From: Edaphovirga cremea
GTDB taxonomy: Bacteria > Pseudomonadota > Gammaproteobacteria > Enterobacterales > Enterobacteriaceae
Reading direction: 5' to 3'
NCBI RefSeq assembly: GCF_003332275.1
Contig: NZ_QOVA01000017.1
Location: 17,059 to 81,058, forward strand
Length of the DNA stretch: 64,000 bases
The notes below the pieces were generated by a model. It was not told the DNA's origin, made no database searches, and worked only from the letters and a program-made list of their open reading frames with translations. The translations under genes were made by a program, and so were the position numbers. Positions 18,511 to 28,311 of the stretch are shown piece by piece; the first letter of the stretch is position 1, and every line of letters begins with the position of its first letter.

Positions 18511-20820
18511 ATGTCAGAAGTAGCTACCACCACGCCATTATCTGGACAGATATCACTAAGATTTCTTGAGCTTTCCCAATTCCGCCGACTTGGCAAGGTC
18601 CAAATGGACGTTGACCCAAAGACTACTATCCTCGTCGGCGCTAACAATAGCGGCAAAACATCAATTCTGGCAGCGCTGCGCCACTTCCTTGCTGATGGCT
18701 CACCATTTGGTGCTTTCGACATCAGTATTTCACAATGGCCAAAATTGCGGGAACTTGGAAGAGCTTGGGACGCATTAGAGGAAGATCCATCTACGTCTGG
18801 CGCATCCGAAGATGAATGGGAAGAGCAACTTGGAACCTTACTTTCGGCGATGCCAACGCTGGACCTATGGTTCGATGCTAAGGCCGGTATGTTCCACTAT
18901 GTCTCTTCGTTTCTATCAAAATTCAGCTGGAAAGGCGGCGCAGTAGGTGTCCGATTACGTCTGGAACCAGCTACGAACATTGAGGATTTGAAACAGTTAG
19001 CATGGAAGTATCACATGGCGAGAATGCCTGTGAAGGGTATGGGGAAGAATTCTCTTGCCTGGCCTATTGATCTACTGGATTTTTGGCTCCGCGAAGCATC
19101 CCTGCTGGGCCAAGTTCGAGCTTATAAGTTGGATGCTGATAACAATCCTTTGAACGGAATAAAGACCTATGTTAGCCAGACACTTGATGCTGACTCTAGC
19201 CCAATTGATCGAAAAAACCTGCAGAAACTTATACGAGTAGACTTTGTAGCTGCACAGCGTGGCCTTGGTAGTGAGGAAGCCGATTCCCGATCTGCTTCTG
19301 GCCCCCATCGCATAGGTTTGTTCTCCAATTAGCTCCTCAAATTTGCTCGACAGCACCTAAATGTGGCTGCAACAGGTCATGGGCACCGAGCTGACCTCAT
19401 AAAAGCTGTTGCTGAGGCGCAGCAGGAACTAGATAAAAAGATCCATGAGGCTATCGGACCTTCGGTAGAAGAGGTTAAAGAGCTTGGGTACCCTGGCTTG
19501 CATGATCCCCAAGAGATTCGTTTCCGCACGCGCATACAGACAGCTGATTTACTTGACCATGGAACCGCTGTTCAATACAGCATGCAGAAGGATTCGTTAG
19601 AAGAGCTTCTCCCGGAATATTCCATTGGTCTCGGTTATCAGAATTTACAATCGCTCAGTTACCAACTTGTTTCTTTCAAGGCTGCTCGCCTAAATCCTGA
19701 AAAGGGCGCTCCAGTACCTGTTCACCTGGTTATGATTGAGGAGCCCGAGGCTCATTTGCACGTCCAAGTACAACGTATATTTCCTGGCAAGGCACATAAG
19801 TTAATCAGCCCTAACGGTAGCGATGAGTCAGGACTTAAAAGCCAATTGATTATCAGTACTCATTCTAGTCATCTAGCACATGCTGAGAATTTTGACCGGC
19901 TACGATATGTTCGCCGCATTGCTAAGAGTGAAGAACAAACCATGCCTACCACTGAGGTGGTCAATCTTGGGCAAGTTTTTGGTGATGATAAAACGACCCG
20001 TCAATTTGCTGAGCGTTATTTTCGCGTTCAACACACAGATCTTTTATTCGCCAATGCTGCAATCTTTGTCGAGGGGGTTGCTGAGCGTATGCTGTTGCCT
20101 CTTTTCATTGAAAGAGATTTTGCAATACTCAACAGCCGCTATCTGTCCTTCCTTGATATTGGTGGTAGCCATGCTCATCGGCTAAGGTCTCTCGTTGAAA
20201 GACTCCGTATTCCTACTGTAATTATTACTGATATCGATCCTGTTGAAGAAAAACTTGGTAAACCTAAAAAAAATGGTGAACCAACTACAACCTTGGTTGC
20301 TGTGGCTAATACAGGACAGCCTGGGCTGCAATGCGGAAACCCGACTCTTCGTGGATGGCATCCTAAGCTGCAGCAGCTTGAAGATTTCAAGAACCCGAAA
20401 GATGAGCATCTTGTCTGGAACGAAATTGCCGAATGTTCTGTGCGTTTCGCATGGCAATTGCCTGTAGCCGAAGCCGATAGTCAGTGGCCAAGTACTTTTG
20501 AGGATTCTCTTATCCTAAGGAATATTCCTTGGTTTAAGGAGTTGATGAATGAAAAAGTCGATGACGAAGGCAAGCAAATCACACCGCCGAAAGGCGCGCT
20601 GGGCTCAGTAGCAAGACAGGTTGCTGAAAATGATAATATTCCAGAACTGCTCGCGGCTCTGCACAAATTAATGCATGGATCATTTAATAAAGGAGACTTT
20701 GCCGCAAGCATCTTTGAAATGGTCGCTGCGGAAGAGCCGATTGTCTGTCCTAAATATATCGAGGATGCATTGGAATGGCTCCAGACACAGCTGGAGCCAA
20801 GCAAGGAGGTGATGCCATGA
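18511..20820 (+). pseudogene. OLD-family ATPase/Toprim nuclease (GajA-like), interrupted by one in-frame amber codon
   Basis: Start ATG 18511 has GAGAGGAG 6 bases upstream. The frame is open to TGA 20820 except for a single TAG at 19330-19332 (codon 274); the protein sequence on both sides stays family-like (GLFSN, stop, LLKFARQHLN), so this is a nonsense change, plausibly CAG to TAG. Domains: Walker A GANNSGKT at 43-50, Walker B MIEEPEAHLH near 410, H-loop ISTHSSH near 455, Toprim Glu in FVEGVAERML near 520 and the D-x-D in IITDIDP near 575. It overlaps the UvrD-like gene by 4 bases. Tandem OLD plus UvrD is class 2 OLD, the Gabija arrangement. A GTG at 19363 could restart the C-terminal half, but that would lack Walker A. 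Confidence 0.85.
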
Positions 20821-22766
20821 CTAGCTCACCAATCCTTGACGGCAATGATCGCGATGCAGGGGTAGTAGAAGAGATTTGCGGCTACCTTACAGACATTCCA
20901 CCTCGTAACTACTTCCTTTTTGCGGGGGCTGGTTCTGGTAAAACACGAACATTGGTGGAAGTTTTACGTCGCCTTACTGGTGTGACCGAGCATGAGAAGG
21001 GGGGACAATTGGCACGGTCCCTGAAGATGTATGGGCGTTCGATTAGAGTGGTAACGTACACAAAGAATGCTGTCTCTGTAATCAACGGACGTCTTGGGGA
21101 CAATAGCTTAGTCAGTGTATCTACCATCCATTCATTTTGTTGGGAGTTAATTAATGGGTTCAACGATGACATTCGTGAGTCCCTTATAGCAGTAAAAGAA
21201 GCTCAACTCGCTAAAGAGACTGCAGAGGCACAAGCGAAACCGAAGGGTATTACTGCAGCAAAACAGCGTGACCTTGACGAAATCACGAATGAAATCGAGA
21301 TTCTTCGGACAACTGAAGTATTCATCTACCATCCCGATCGCAATACGTATGGATCTGGTGCACTACCGCACAATTACGTACTCGATGCGACAGCTTGGTT
21401 GCTTCGAAACAAGCCAACACTCCAATCCATTCTCAAAGATCGACATCCAATCATACTTATTGATGAGTCGCAGGACACGATGAAAGGTGTACTGGACTCC
21501 TTGATGATACTTGCCAAAAAGCGGGAGAGAGATTTGACTCTTGGTCTGCTGGGAGATCATCGACAACGAATTTATATGGATGGTCATGCCGATCTTCCAA
21601 GCATTGTTCCGGAAAACTGGGCAACGCCTGAGTTACAAATGAATCATCGTAGTCAGCGACGGATTGTCACACTGATTAATAAAATCTGGGAAACTGAACT
21701 GGAAGGCAGGACGCAACCAGTAAAGGGTTCAGCACAACATCCCCGAACAGAAAAGGCTGGTGGAATGGTTCGGCTCTTCTTGGGGGATACATCACGAAGT
21801 CCAGAAGATAAAGTGCTTAGCGAACGCTGGTGTGCCGAGCGGATGTTTGAAGTTAGTGGTTCAATAGCTTGGAATCAAGAGCAATATCAGATGCTTGCGC
21901 TTGAGCATAAGCTCGTCGCCACTCGTGGCTCGTTTCTTGAGGTGTATGAGGCAATGACCCTACTGGATCCCCACGCTGCAGCTCCATCTGGCAGTGGGGA
22001 CAATAAGGGGCCTTCAACAGTACAAATTTTGCTTAATGAGCTTGGGCATTTAGAAGCCTGCGTGAGTAATGAAGGAAATGTGAATGAGTTCAAGGCAACC
22101 GAAGTTTTTCGACGTTATAGCGGTTTAGACAATATGCCAGAGGACTCTGAAGCAAGAGCTGAACGTACTGATGAAATGCTCAAGGCGATAGCGATATTTG
22201 CAATGGCTTGCGCCAACCCTGAGTCAACGGTCGCTGAGGTATTAGCACCAGTCTTAAATGCAAAATTATTTGAAGTAGATCATCGCCTTCAGGAGGCTTA
22301 TGCCGACAAGTCGCCAGCTCCTTTGATTCCCGGACGAGGTGTGGATGAGTCAAAGCAAGCCAGAATGCGTCGCGGATGGTGTGCACTGTTTACAGCGCCA
22401 TGGAATCAACTTAAGCGCTATCGGAATTACCTCGCAGGGCTTTCAGATCTTGCAACCCATCAGGTAGTCAAAGGCTCTGAGTTTAAGCACGTCATGGTTG
22501 TAATGGATGATGCTCTTGCTGGGGGGACCCTCATTAAGTACGACAAGATTTTTGGTGGTACGGAGTTAAGTCCAAAGGATAAACAGAATGCAGAGGCCGG
22601 TAAGGAGACAACCATCGACCGGACTTTACGGTTGCTGTACGTGACTTGTAGCAGGGCGCAAGAATCGCTCGCCTTAGTGCTTTGGTCTTCCGATCCAACT
22701 GCAGCAATGGCTCGAATCGAGGAGAGCAAATGGTTTGCTGAAAACGAAATACAGGTCATTCCATAG
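20817..22766 (+). CDS. UvrD/Rep-like superfamily 1 helicase (GajB-like)
   Basis: Start ATG 20817 overlaps the TGA of the OLD gene (ATGA) and has AAGGAGGTGAT upstream; 649 residues. SF1 motifs in order: Walker A AGAGSGKT at 36-43, Ia VVTYTKNAV, II ILIDESQD near 213, III LGLLGDHRQRIYMDG, IV MNHRSQRRIVTL, V VVKGSEFKHVMVV, VI LLYVTCSRAQESL. A Gln-rich insert of the 1B region (KEAQLAKETAEAQAKPKG) is visible. In Gabija the helicase partner activates or regulates the OLD nuclease after DNA or nucleotide sensing. No defect seen here although its upstream partner is interrupted. Confidence 0.9.
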   Translation: MTSSPILDGNDRDAGVVEEICGYLTDIPPRNYFLFAGAGSGKTRTLVEVLRRLTGVTEHEKGGQLARSLKMYGRSIRVVTYTKNAVSVINGRLGDNSLVSVSTIHSFCWELINGFNDDIRESLIAVKEAQLAKETAEAQAKPKGITAAKQRDLDEITNEIEILRTTEVFIYHPDRNTYGSGALPHNYVLDATAWLLRNKPTLQSILKDRHPIILIDESQDTMKGVLDSLMILAKKRERDLTLGLLGDHRQRIYMDGHADLPSIVPENWATPELQMNHRSQRRIVTLINKIWETELEGRTQPVKGSAQHPRTEKAGGMVRLFLGDTSRSPEDKVLSERWCAERMFEVSGSIAWNQEQYQMLALEHKLVATRGSFLEVYEAMTLLDPHAAAPSGSGDNKGPSTVQILLNELGHLEACVSNEGNVNEFKATEVFRRYSGLDNMPEDSEARAERTDEMLKAIAIFAMACANPESTVAEVLAPVLNAKLFEVDHRLQEAYADKSPAPLIPGRGVDESKQARMRRGWCALFTAPWNQLKRYRNYLAGLSDLATHQVVKGSEFKHVMVVMDDALAGGTLIKYDKIFGGTELSPKDKQNAEAGKETTIDRTLRLLYVTCSRAQESLALVLWSSDPTAAMARIEESKWFAENEIQVIP

Positions 22767-22884
22767 TGTCGCCCAAGGATAGATACGCAATACCTTATCC
22801 TAAGGATAATTCCATTGCCGAGTTAATCCTTAGTTCGCTGAAAATAAGAGCGTATCAGAATATAGACTCTCGAGGTGTTTTGAA
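22767..22884 (+). promoter_or_regulatory. Cluster of AAGGATA motifs before the large NTPase gene
   Basis: CAAGGATA near 22775, the palindrome TTATCC-TAA-GGATAA at 22795-22809 and TAATCCTTAG near 22826 repeat the same core in both orientations within about 60 bases. This could be an operator or promoter region giving separate control of the third operon gene. Confidence 0.35.
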
Positions 22885-25800
22885 ATGATGTACCAGCCTG
22901 TCCCGCTTGCACGATATTTTTCTTTAGTACCTAAGTCAAAGGTTGACTCAGATGAAAGCGAATTGCACTCGTTTTGGAGTACACAGAAACGCACTGAGTG
23001 GCAAACGCTTGAAGAAGAATATCGCTGCGTCATTTTGGCGGAAGCAGGAGCAGGAAAAACCTTCGAGATGGAATCTCGGGCAAAGCATATCCAGCAATCA
23101 GGTCGAGCAGCATTCTTCATCAGAATAGAAGATATAGAAGATGGTTTCGAAAATGCCTTTGAAGTCGGTTGCGCAGAATCCTTTGAAAACTGGCTGAAAT
23201 CTCACGAGGAAGCATGGTTTTTCCTTGACTCGGTCGATGAAGCTCGCCTTGAAAATCCTCGAGCTTTTGAGAAAGCAATTAGGCGTTTTTCATTGAAGAT
23301 CAAATCAGCGCAACAGCGTGCGCACATTTTCGTTTCTAGTCGTCCATATGCATGGCGTGCACGAACTGATCGGGAACTGTTAGAGCAATATTTACCCTTC
23401 GAAAAGTTGTTGGCTGATACTACGGTCACTGAAGAAAGTGATTCTAATGAAATCGATAATGATGAGGTAGTTGAAGTAAGTAGCGCTCTGCAAGTATTCA
23501 TACTCGAACCACTGGAAGAGTGTGGCATTCGTATCTTTGCCGAACATCGTGAAACACCACAAGTAGAAAAGCTGATTATTGAACTTCATCGTGCAAATCT
23601 GACAACTATGGCTGCGCGGCCATTTGATCTTGAGAGTATTTTGGCTAAGTGGAAAACCGAACAAAAGCTTGATGGGCGGCTCGAGTTACTACAGCACAAT
23701 ATTGATCTTCGTTTAAGCGAGATTGATCCAAGTCGTTCACAACGACAACCACTCAATCGAGAGAATGCATTATCAGGCGTACGTTTACTTGCCGCCGCGG
23801 TTATTATGACTGGTGAGCCTGGAATTCGAATTCCAGACGCCACCTTTCCTGGCGAAGGCATTGATGCGGAAGTTGTTTTAGGTGATTGGAACCCATCAGA
23901 GGTTAGAGCACTACTTGAACGTGGTATCTTCAATGATGTCATATATGGCATGGTACGATTTCGGCACCGAGAAGTGCGAGAGCTCCTCGCAGCAGAATGG
24001 TTTAGTCGTCAACTAAATGATGGTCATTCTCGTCGAGCAACAGAGTCCCTATTTATTCGCGAACAATATGGTCAATTAGTTATAACTCCTCGCTTGCGAC
24101 CGATATTGCCTTGGTTAATCTTGTTCGATAGTGAATTACGTCAAAAAGTATTGAAAATATCGCCTGAGATCGTGGTTGAGGGAGGGGATGCAGCTCGCTT
24201 ACCTTTAACTGAACGGCAAATGATTCTCACAGATGTTGTTAGACGTATTGCTGAAGGCAAAGATGATCATTCGGCACGTGATAATAATGCTATTGCCCGC
24301 ATAGCCCAGCCAGATTTAATGAATGATACCCTCAATTTGATTGTGGATCATCGAAATAATGATGATGCTATTTTCTTCTTAGGAAGATTAGTTTGGCAAG
24401 GTGGTATGACGGAGTGTGTGCCGATTCTTTCAGAAATCGCAATTGATCCAGCCCGCGATATTTATGCTCGGATCGCGGCTACACGTGCTGTGATGACATG
24501 TGGAGAGAGGAACCAAATAAACCATCTATGGAACGAGCTAATTCGTTTACCTGAAGTTTTACCTCGAAAATTGCTAGCTGAAGTACTGGGAAATGCTAAC
24601 CCTGATGCTGCCTCTGCTAATTTCTTGTTGGTATCGTTAGAAAAAGTGGAAGCTTATAAGCCGTATGAAACATCTGGATTAAAGCAAGCTTTGCATTTTT
24701 TCATTGATCGTTTTCCGAATGATGCAACTGCGCTAAAACCGTTGGAAACAATAATTAGTGGCCTGAACGGTTATCTTGACCGAGAACCTTACATTGAGAG
24801 AGGGGAGTGCCATGCCTCGAAAGAGTTCGTATGGCTTTTAGGCCCAGCAACACATGCTGTTGAGCGATTGGTTTCTACACATTTAGAAGCAGCACTTTCA
24901 TCGGATGCCCTTGCTGTTATGTTAAAAGTACCGGCAGTTCGATTCTGGCGAAGTGATGATTTCGACGAGTACAAAAACAAACTTCATGAAATTGTCCCTG
25001 TTTGGAAGGAACTAAATGATGCGCTGTTCTGGAAAAGTATTGAGGAAGCGCGCAGCAGAATCGAAACAAAGGAATCTGAACGGCTTATTGATGATTACTC
25101 TGTGCAGTGGCTTGGTCACTTTTGGAAATTCGGGCCTGACCGATTCGAAGACGTGCTGAATTTTATTGTGATGCAAGATTTTCTAGATGACAAGTTTGTA
25201 GCGGTTTCTCTTGCCATTAGGCTTTATAATTTGGCTGATAAACCTGCAGACTGGTTACATAAACTCAAATGTATAGCAGAAGAGCGAGCCGAAATTAAAG
25301 AGTACCTTGATACTTTTTTAAACCCGCAGAGGTCGCTAAAAGCTATCGAACGGGAAGAAAAAGAAGCACAGCGCCGGGAAGAGTGGGCAAAAGAAAAAGA
25401 AGGGCGCAATCGCAACCGGATAGAGTGGATTACTCGCTTAAAAGCAAAACCGGATGTTATTCGAAATCCTCCAGGACTTAAACCAGGCGATTTCAGTAAT
25501 GATCAGTATTGGCTATTGTGTGAAATTGAAGGTAACGGTAATCGTTCTGATGGTTCAAATTGGGAACGGTTGATTCCTGAATTTGGTGAAGATGTCGCAC
25601 GAGCATATCGGGATGCTGCAACATCACATTGGAGGAAATACGTCCCTTCTATTAGATCAGAGGGAAGCGACACAACCTCCGTTCCCTATCAATTAATATT
25701 TGCTATAGCCGGTCTGGAAATTGAAGCAAGTGAAAATGATGCTTTTCCAGCATGCCTGAATGAAGCTGAGGTGCTTCATGTACTTCGGTATACTATCTGG

Positions 25801-27198
25801 GAGTTGAATGGACTGCCAAAATGGCTGGAACAATTGCATCATGCTTTTCCTGAATTGGTACTGGAAGCAATCCTCACAGAATTAAACTGGGAACTTACGC
25901 ATACTGCAGTCGACAAGTCTATGCATTATATTTTGTATAAACTTGCGGCTCATGCACCATGGATACATCCGTACATGGCTCCAGCATTAATTGACTGGAT
26001 GGGGCAAAACGAAATTTTCAACTCTGACCTGCTTCGTTACTGTATTTGTATTTTGCAAAATGGAAATGTTGATTCTAACGTTATATTAAAGCTAGTTGAA
26101 TCGAAAATTTTGCAAAGTGCTGTAAAAGAGCAGTTAGCGACTTGGTATGCACTTTGGGTTGATCTTAATGCGGAAGAAGCGATTCTTGCCGTTGATAGTT
26201 GGTTGTCAGACCTCCAGTCAGAAGAGGCTTCAAAAGAAGCACAGTTATTTATAACAAAATTAATGGGGGCTCGTTTTTCTAGGAATACAGCTTATGGTAA
26301 TGGCGACTCCTTCAGTGTCAAACAGCTTAAAGCGTTATATATTCTCATGCATCGGTATATTAGAGCAGAGGATGATATAGAACGGGCCGGTAAGGGGGTG
26401 TATTCTCCGGGGCTGAGGGATGATGCGCAAGATGGCCGTAATGCTCTTTTTAACAGGTTGGCTGCAATTCCAGGAAAAGAAACCTATTTTGCCCTTATAG
26501 AACTATCTGGAGAACATCCAGTTATTGAATCTCGATCTTGGATGAGTAAGTTAGCTTATAAACGAGCTGAAGAGGATGCAGATTTAGAACCATGGTCGGC
26601 ACAGCAAATGCGAGAGTTTGCTAGGAACCAGATGAGTACGCCAACAACACATCGACAGCTCTTTGATCTTACTGTTAACCGCCTGATTGATCTCAAGTCA
26701 TGGATCGAAGTCGGAAATGATAGCCCATACAGGACTTGGCAAAGAGTTGAAGGTGAAAACGAGATGCGGAACCTTGTGGCGGGTTGGTTGAATAATAATT
26801 CTTCAGGCCGCTATAGCTGCGCTCAGGAAAACGAACTTCCGAATAGACAAAGACCAGATATCTGGACTCAAAATCCACATATCCCCTCGCCAGTGCCTAT
26901 TGAACTGAAATTGCTCGATAACTGGTCCGGCCCAGAGCTATGTGAGCGGTTACGCAATCAACTTGCAGGTGATTACTTACGAGAGGAAACGGCAGGCTGT
27001 GGAGTCATGCTTTTAGTTTGGCAGGGAAAATCTAGCCAAGTTCACTGGCAGATTGGGGGATGGAGAGCTACACTTTCTGGTTTGGAAGATGCGCTTAAAT
27101 TATATTGGAATTCTATTGCCAGTAATTTTCCTAGTGTTGCTGCAATTGATGTGATTATAATTGATCTTACCTTAAGAAATACGAAATCGGATGTCTAA
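22885..27198 (+). CDS. Large NACHT-like NTPase with C-terminal PD-(D/E)xK-like nuclease motif
   Basis: A 1437-residue protein, start ATG 22885 with GAGG 10 bases upstream. Walker A is AEAGAGKT at 52-59, Walker B WFFLDSVDEAR at 111-121, and SSRP at 151-154 matches the NACHT sensor-1 segment, so residues 45-400 form a STAND/NACHT-type NTPase. The long middle looks like helical repeats with a charged coiled stretch near residues 810-850 (EREEKEAQRREEWAKEKEGR). Near the C-terminus, D1325 (RPDIW) and E1340-x-K1342 (PIELK) fit a PD-(D/E)xK nuclease core. STAND proteins are immune switches that sense an infection signal and fire an effector; here the effector would be a C-terminal nuclease. Same strand as, and 118 bases after, the OLD/UvrD pair. 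I cannot match it to a named system. Confidence 0.8.
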   Translation: MMYQPVPLARYFSLVPKSKVDSDESELHSFWSTQKRTEWQTLEEEYRCVILAEAGAGKTFEMESRAKHIQQSGRAAFFIRIEDIEDGFENAFEVGCAESFENWLKSHEEAWFFLDSVDEARLENPRAFEKAIRRFSLKIKSAQQRAHIFVSSRPYAWRARTDRELLEQYLPFEKLLADTTVTEESDSNEIDNDEVVEVSSALQVFILEPLEECGIRIFAEHRETPQVEKLIIELHRANLTTMAARPFDLESILAKWKTEQKLDGRLELLQHNIDLRLSEIDPSRSQRQPLNRENALSGVRLLAAAVIMTGEPGIRIPDATFPGEGIDAEVVLGDWNPSEVRALLERGIFNDVIYGMVRFRHREVRELLAAEWFSRQLNDGHSRRATESLFIREQYGQLVITPRLRPILPWLILFDSELRQKVLKISPEIVVEGGDAARLPLTERQMILTDVVRRIAEGKDDHSARDNNAIARIAQPDLMNDTLNLIVDHRNNDDAIFFLGRLVWQGGMTECVPILSEIAIDPARDIYARIAATRAVMTCGERNQINHLWNELIRLPEVLPRKLLAEVLGNANPDAASANFLLVSLEKVEAYKPYETSGLKQALHFFIDRFPNDATALKPLETIISGLNGYLDREPYIERGECHASKEFVWLLGPATHAVERLVSTHLEAALSSDALAVMLKVPAVRFWRSDDFDEYKNKLHEIVPVWKELNDALFWKSIEEARSRIETKESERLIDDYSVQWLGHFWKFGPDRFEDVLNFIVMQDFLDDKFVAVSLAIRLYNLADKPADWLHKLKCIAEERAEIKEYLDTFLNPQRSLKAIEREEKEAQRREEWAKEKEGRNRNRIEWITRLKAKPDVIRNPPGLKPGDFSNDQYWLLCEIEGNGNRSDGSNWERLIPEFGEDVARAYRDAATSHWRKYVPSIRSEGSDTTSVPYQLIFAIAGLEIEASENDAFPACLNEAEVLHVLRYTIWELNGLPKWLEQLHHAFPELVLEAILTELNWELTHTAVDKSMHYILYKLAAHAPWIHPYMAPALIDWMGQNEIFNSDLLRYCICILQNGNVDSNVILKLVESKILQSAVKEQLATWYALWVDLNAEEAILAVDSWLSDLQSEEASKEAQLFITKLMGARFSRNTAYGNGDSFSVKQLKALYILMHRYIRAEDDIERAGKGVYSPGLRDDAQDGRNALFNRLAAIPGKETYFALIELSGEHPVIESRSWMSKLAYKRAEEDADLEPWSAQQMREFARNQMSTPTTHRQLFDLTVNRLIDLKSWIEVGNDSPYRTWQRVEGENEMRNLVAGWLNNNSSGRYSCAQENELPNRQRPDIWTQNPHIPSPVPIELKLLDNWSGPELCERLRNQLAGDYLREETAGCGVMLLVWQGKSSQVHWQIGGWRATLSGLEDALKLYWNSIASNFPSVAAIDVIIIDLTLRNTKSDV

Positions 27199-27313
27199 TG
27201 TGGCTGTTGAAGCACGTTTTAAGTTGTGAGATGACTATTAGTTATTTTCAATGTTATTAGCAATTCAAACTGAATGTCAGTTGTGAGCAAAAGTAGAAGT
27301 TAGAAGTAGATGG

Positions 27314-27342
27314 GTCCAGTCAAGTTGTAGGGGGGACTGGAC
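27314..27342. terminator. Hairpin between convergent genes, probable bidirectional terminator
   Basis: GTCCAGTC and GACTGGAC arms around 13 bases, in the gap between the plus-strand NTPase gene and the minus-strand SIR2-like gene. No T-run on either side, so the call is tentative. Confidence 0.4.
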
Positions 27343-27351
27343 TTGCTACAT

Positions 27352-28242
27352 TTATGCTGCCATCGAATCTTTCAAATTAATATTCATTTTATTGATTGCA
27401 GAACTATACATTTTTTTGTAGTCATTGTTAGATAAATTAAGAGTAACAACTTCCACATTAAATGATTTTAAAAGCCCTGCTTTTTCAGTAGGTATTTCGT
27501 TGGTGTAGAAATAAATTTTGTTATTAACTAACCCGTTAGAAGAAAAACGAGCCCGCTTATTAAGTAACCACCAAATGTCAATCTCAGTGTAATCCAAAGA
27601 AAAACCAATAATGTGCACGTTAGTAGAAAAGAAGAGATCAACCCAAGATGTAAAACAAAAAGATGAATTCTCAAGTTTTTTCAGCATGGGGTCAACATTA
27701 CATTCCTCCCCATCAATCTTATGCTTATATGTGCCTTTGACATAAGAATCTATTTTACTTACTGACCCGCAATAGTGATCTAACCCAAGCATAATCGATT
27801 TAGGCTGTCCTATTTCACCATGTATGTTCCAAAGGAATTTCGTTCCTTCTATTGAATCATATTTTCTCTTTCTCCTTAAACTATAAATATCCTCAGTACT
27901 TAATTTTTTAGGTGTAAGTCCAAGAGCCTTTTCGAAAGCATAGTCGTAATTTGTTGTTAAGTAATTTTCAATCTCTAACGTTGCTAAGGTCTCAAGTATT
28001 TCATTGGATTCTTGTAGTTGTAATTCTTTGGCTATTACTTCCTTAATTTCAAGCTCATCTACTTTTTCTCGTTTTGCAGAGGTGTGTTTTTCCATGAAAA
28101 TCCTTTCATACACCATGGTGTTCGGTAGTTCTCCGCTTGAGAAAATACTAGTACCTTTTATTTTATCTAATAAGTCATTCCAACTAATTGCATTCGTCGA
28201 AAGTCGATTAATTCCATTTCCAAATAACAGTGTGTTACCCAT
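27352..28242 (-). CDS. SIR2-like domain protein (probable NADase effector)
   Basis: A 296-residue protein with the Rossmann features of SIR2-like defence proteins: LLFGNGINRLS at 5-15, LTTNYDYAFE near 95-104 (catalytic Asn region), WNIHGE with His 141, and IIGFSLDYTEIDIWWLL near 215. In anti-phage systems such domains cleave NAD+ to stop phage growth. There is no obvious sensor domain, so it may act with a partner; the FRG-domain gene lies 69 bases upstream on the same strand. AGGCG precedes ATG 28242. AT-rich codon use indicates transfer. Confidence 0.75.
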   Translation of the reverse strand: MGNTLLFGNGINRLSTNAISWNDLLDKIKGTSIFSSGELPNTMVYERIFMEKHTSAKREKVDELEIKEVIAKELQLQESNEILETLATLEIENYLTTNYDYAFEKALGLTPKKLSTEDIYSLRRKRKYDSIEGTKFLWNIHGEIGQPKSIMLGLDHYCGSVSKIDSYVKGTYKHKIDGEECNVDPMLKKLENSSFCFTSWVDLFFSTNVHIIGFSLDYTEIDIWWLLNKRARFSSNGLVNNKIYFYTNEIPTEKAGLLKSFNVEVVTLNLSNNDYKKMYSSAINKMNINLKDSMAA

Positions 28243-28311
28243 ATTTCGCCTATTAACAATACATGTAAATTGAATGGTTCCTCAATGTGATTAACAGCAC
28301 ACTGAGTCTTG

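Noticed and set aside
18511..20820. Treating the OLD region as two separate genes split at 19332
   Set aside because: The two halves share one frame with only a TAG between them, and the second half alone lacks Walker A; one interrupted gene is simpler.
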